DNA of 5,601 bases, taken from contig JAQVXF010000085.1 of assembly GCA_028709355.1 (NCBI GenBank), positions 1-5,601 on the forward strand, given 5' to 3'. This DNA comes from Syntrophomonas sp. GTDB lineage: Bacteria; Bacillota; Syntrophomonadia; Syntrophomonadales; Syntrophomonadaceae. Shown here in pieces: positions 5,370 to 5,601 of the stretch; positions within the stretch are counted from its first letter, which is position 1; every line of letters starts with the position of its first letter. The position numbers and the translations under genes were made by a program. A model generated the notes under the pieces. The model ran no database searches and was not told where the DNA came from. It saw nothing but the letters and a program-made list of their open reading frames with translations.

Positions 5370-5601
5370 CCGGCTGGTTTTGAGCCAGTACGGCCAGCAC
5401 CACCACGTAGATGATGCCCAGTATGCCGAGGTAGGCGGCCAGGCCCAGGGGCTTCTTTTTCATGGCGATAGCCCCGCCCAGGATAAGCAGGATAAATCCC
5501 CAGATCCTGAATAATTCGAACTGTTGCAGCAGGCGGTACAGGAAACTGCTGGCATCACCATTGACCCATAATAATGCCAGGCTGGTATTGACTTGCATGA
5601 A
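5362..5601 (-). CDS. YIP1-family membrane protein, C-terminal part (YknW-like)
   Basis: The reading frame is open to the window edge, so the N-terminal part lies outside; the ATG at 5598 is probably an internal Met. The visible stretch of about 79 residues has two strong hydrophobic helices, FRIWGFILLILGGAIAM and LAAYLGILGIIYVVVLAVLA, joined by a KKKPLG turn. The polar segment before them (LLQQFELFRIW) resembles the YIP1 domain end, where a helix after a phrase like 'ID-F--W' leads into the last membrane pair. The gene ends 43 bases before the adaptor start. In B. subtilis a YIP1 protein (YknW) precedes YknXYZ and helps its assembly, so order supports the call. The sequence match alone is moderate because the piece is short. 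Confidence 0.62.
   Translation of the reverse strand, partial: FMQVNTSLALLWVNGDASSFLYRLLQQFELFRIWGFILLILGGAIAMKKKPLGLAAYLGILGIIYVVVLAVLAQNQPVV

Overview
The window holds two unrelated single genes on the left, a 650-base stretch without protein-coding genes in the middle, and a four-gene membrane transport operon on the right. Coding GC is fairly high and Shine-Dalgarno sites are strong (AGGAGG-like). The YIP1 protein / membrane-fusion protein / ATPase / FtsX-type permease order matches the yknWXYZ arrangement known from Bacillus subtilis. Together these suggest a Firmicute, possibly a GC-richer clostridial lineage. This is an inference; nothing in the window fixes the species.

Left part (1-1470): a complete VOC-fold protein of the PhnB / 3-demethylubiquinone methyltransferase-like family lies on the plus strand (89-493). 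It faces an ADP-ribosylglycohydrolase on the minus strand (671-1462). The 177 bases between their 3' ends contain two hairpins that probably end the two transcripts.

Middle part (1470-2119): no protein gene is visible. Directly behind a textbook sigma-70 promoter on the plus strand (TTGACA, 17-base spacer, TATACT at 1601-1629) lies an A- and G-rich segment of about 345 bases. Its first predicted bases (1636-1649) pair with 1961-1974 in a 14-position stem with one mismatch, and a T-run (1977-1981) follows at once. I read this as a free-standing structured RNA gene that matches no RNA family I could recognise, and it is the most interesting item here. It is divergent from the glycohydrolase gene. 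A large two-part hairpin (2023-2071) separates it from the end of the transport operon and could stop transcription from both sides.

Right part (2120-5601, all minus strand): a YIP1-like membrane protein (cut by the window edge), a membrane-fusion protein, a MacB/LolD-type ATPase and a MacB/FtsX-type permease. The last three are tightly packed, with ATGA stop/start overlaps at both inner junctions, so they are almost certainly co-translated. In B. subtilis the equivalent YknWXYZ set protects against the SdpC toxic peptide; whether this operon exports or resists a peptide is inference. Several start codons were moved from the longest open frame to the position favoured by the ribosome binding site (ADP-ribosylglycohydrolase 1462, permease 3304, membrane-fusion protein 5318).
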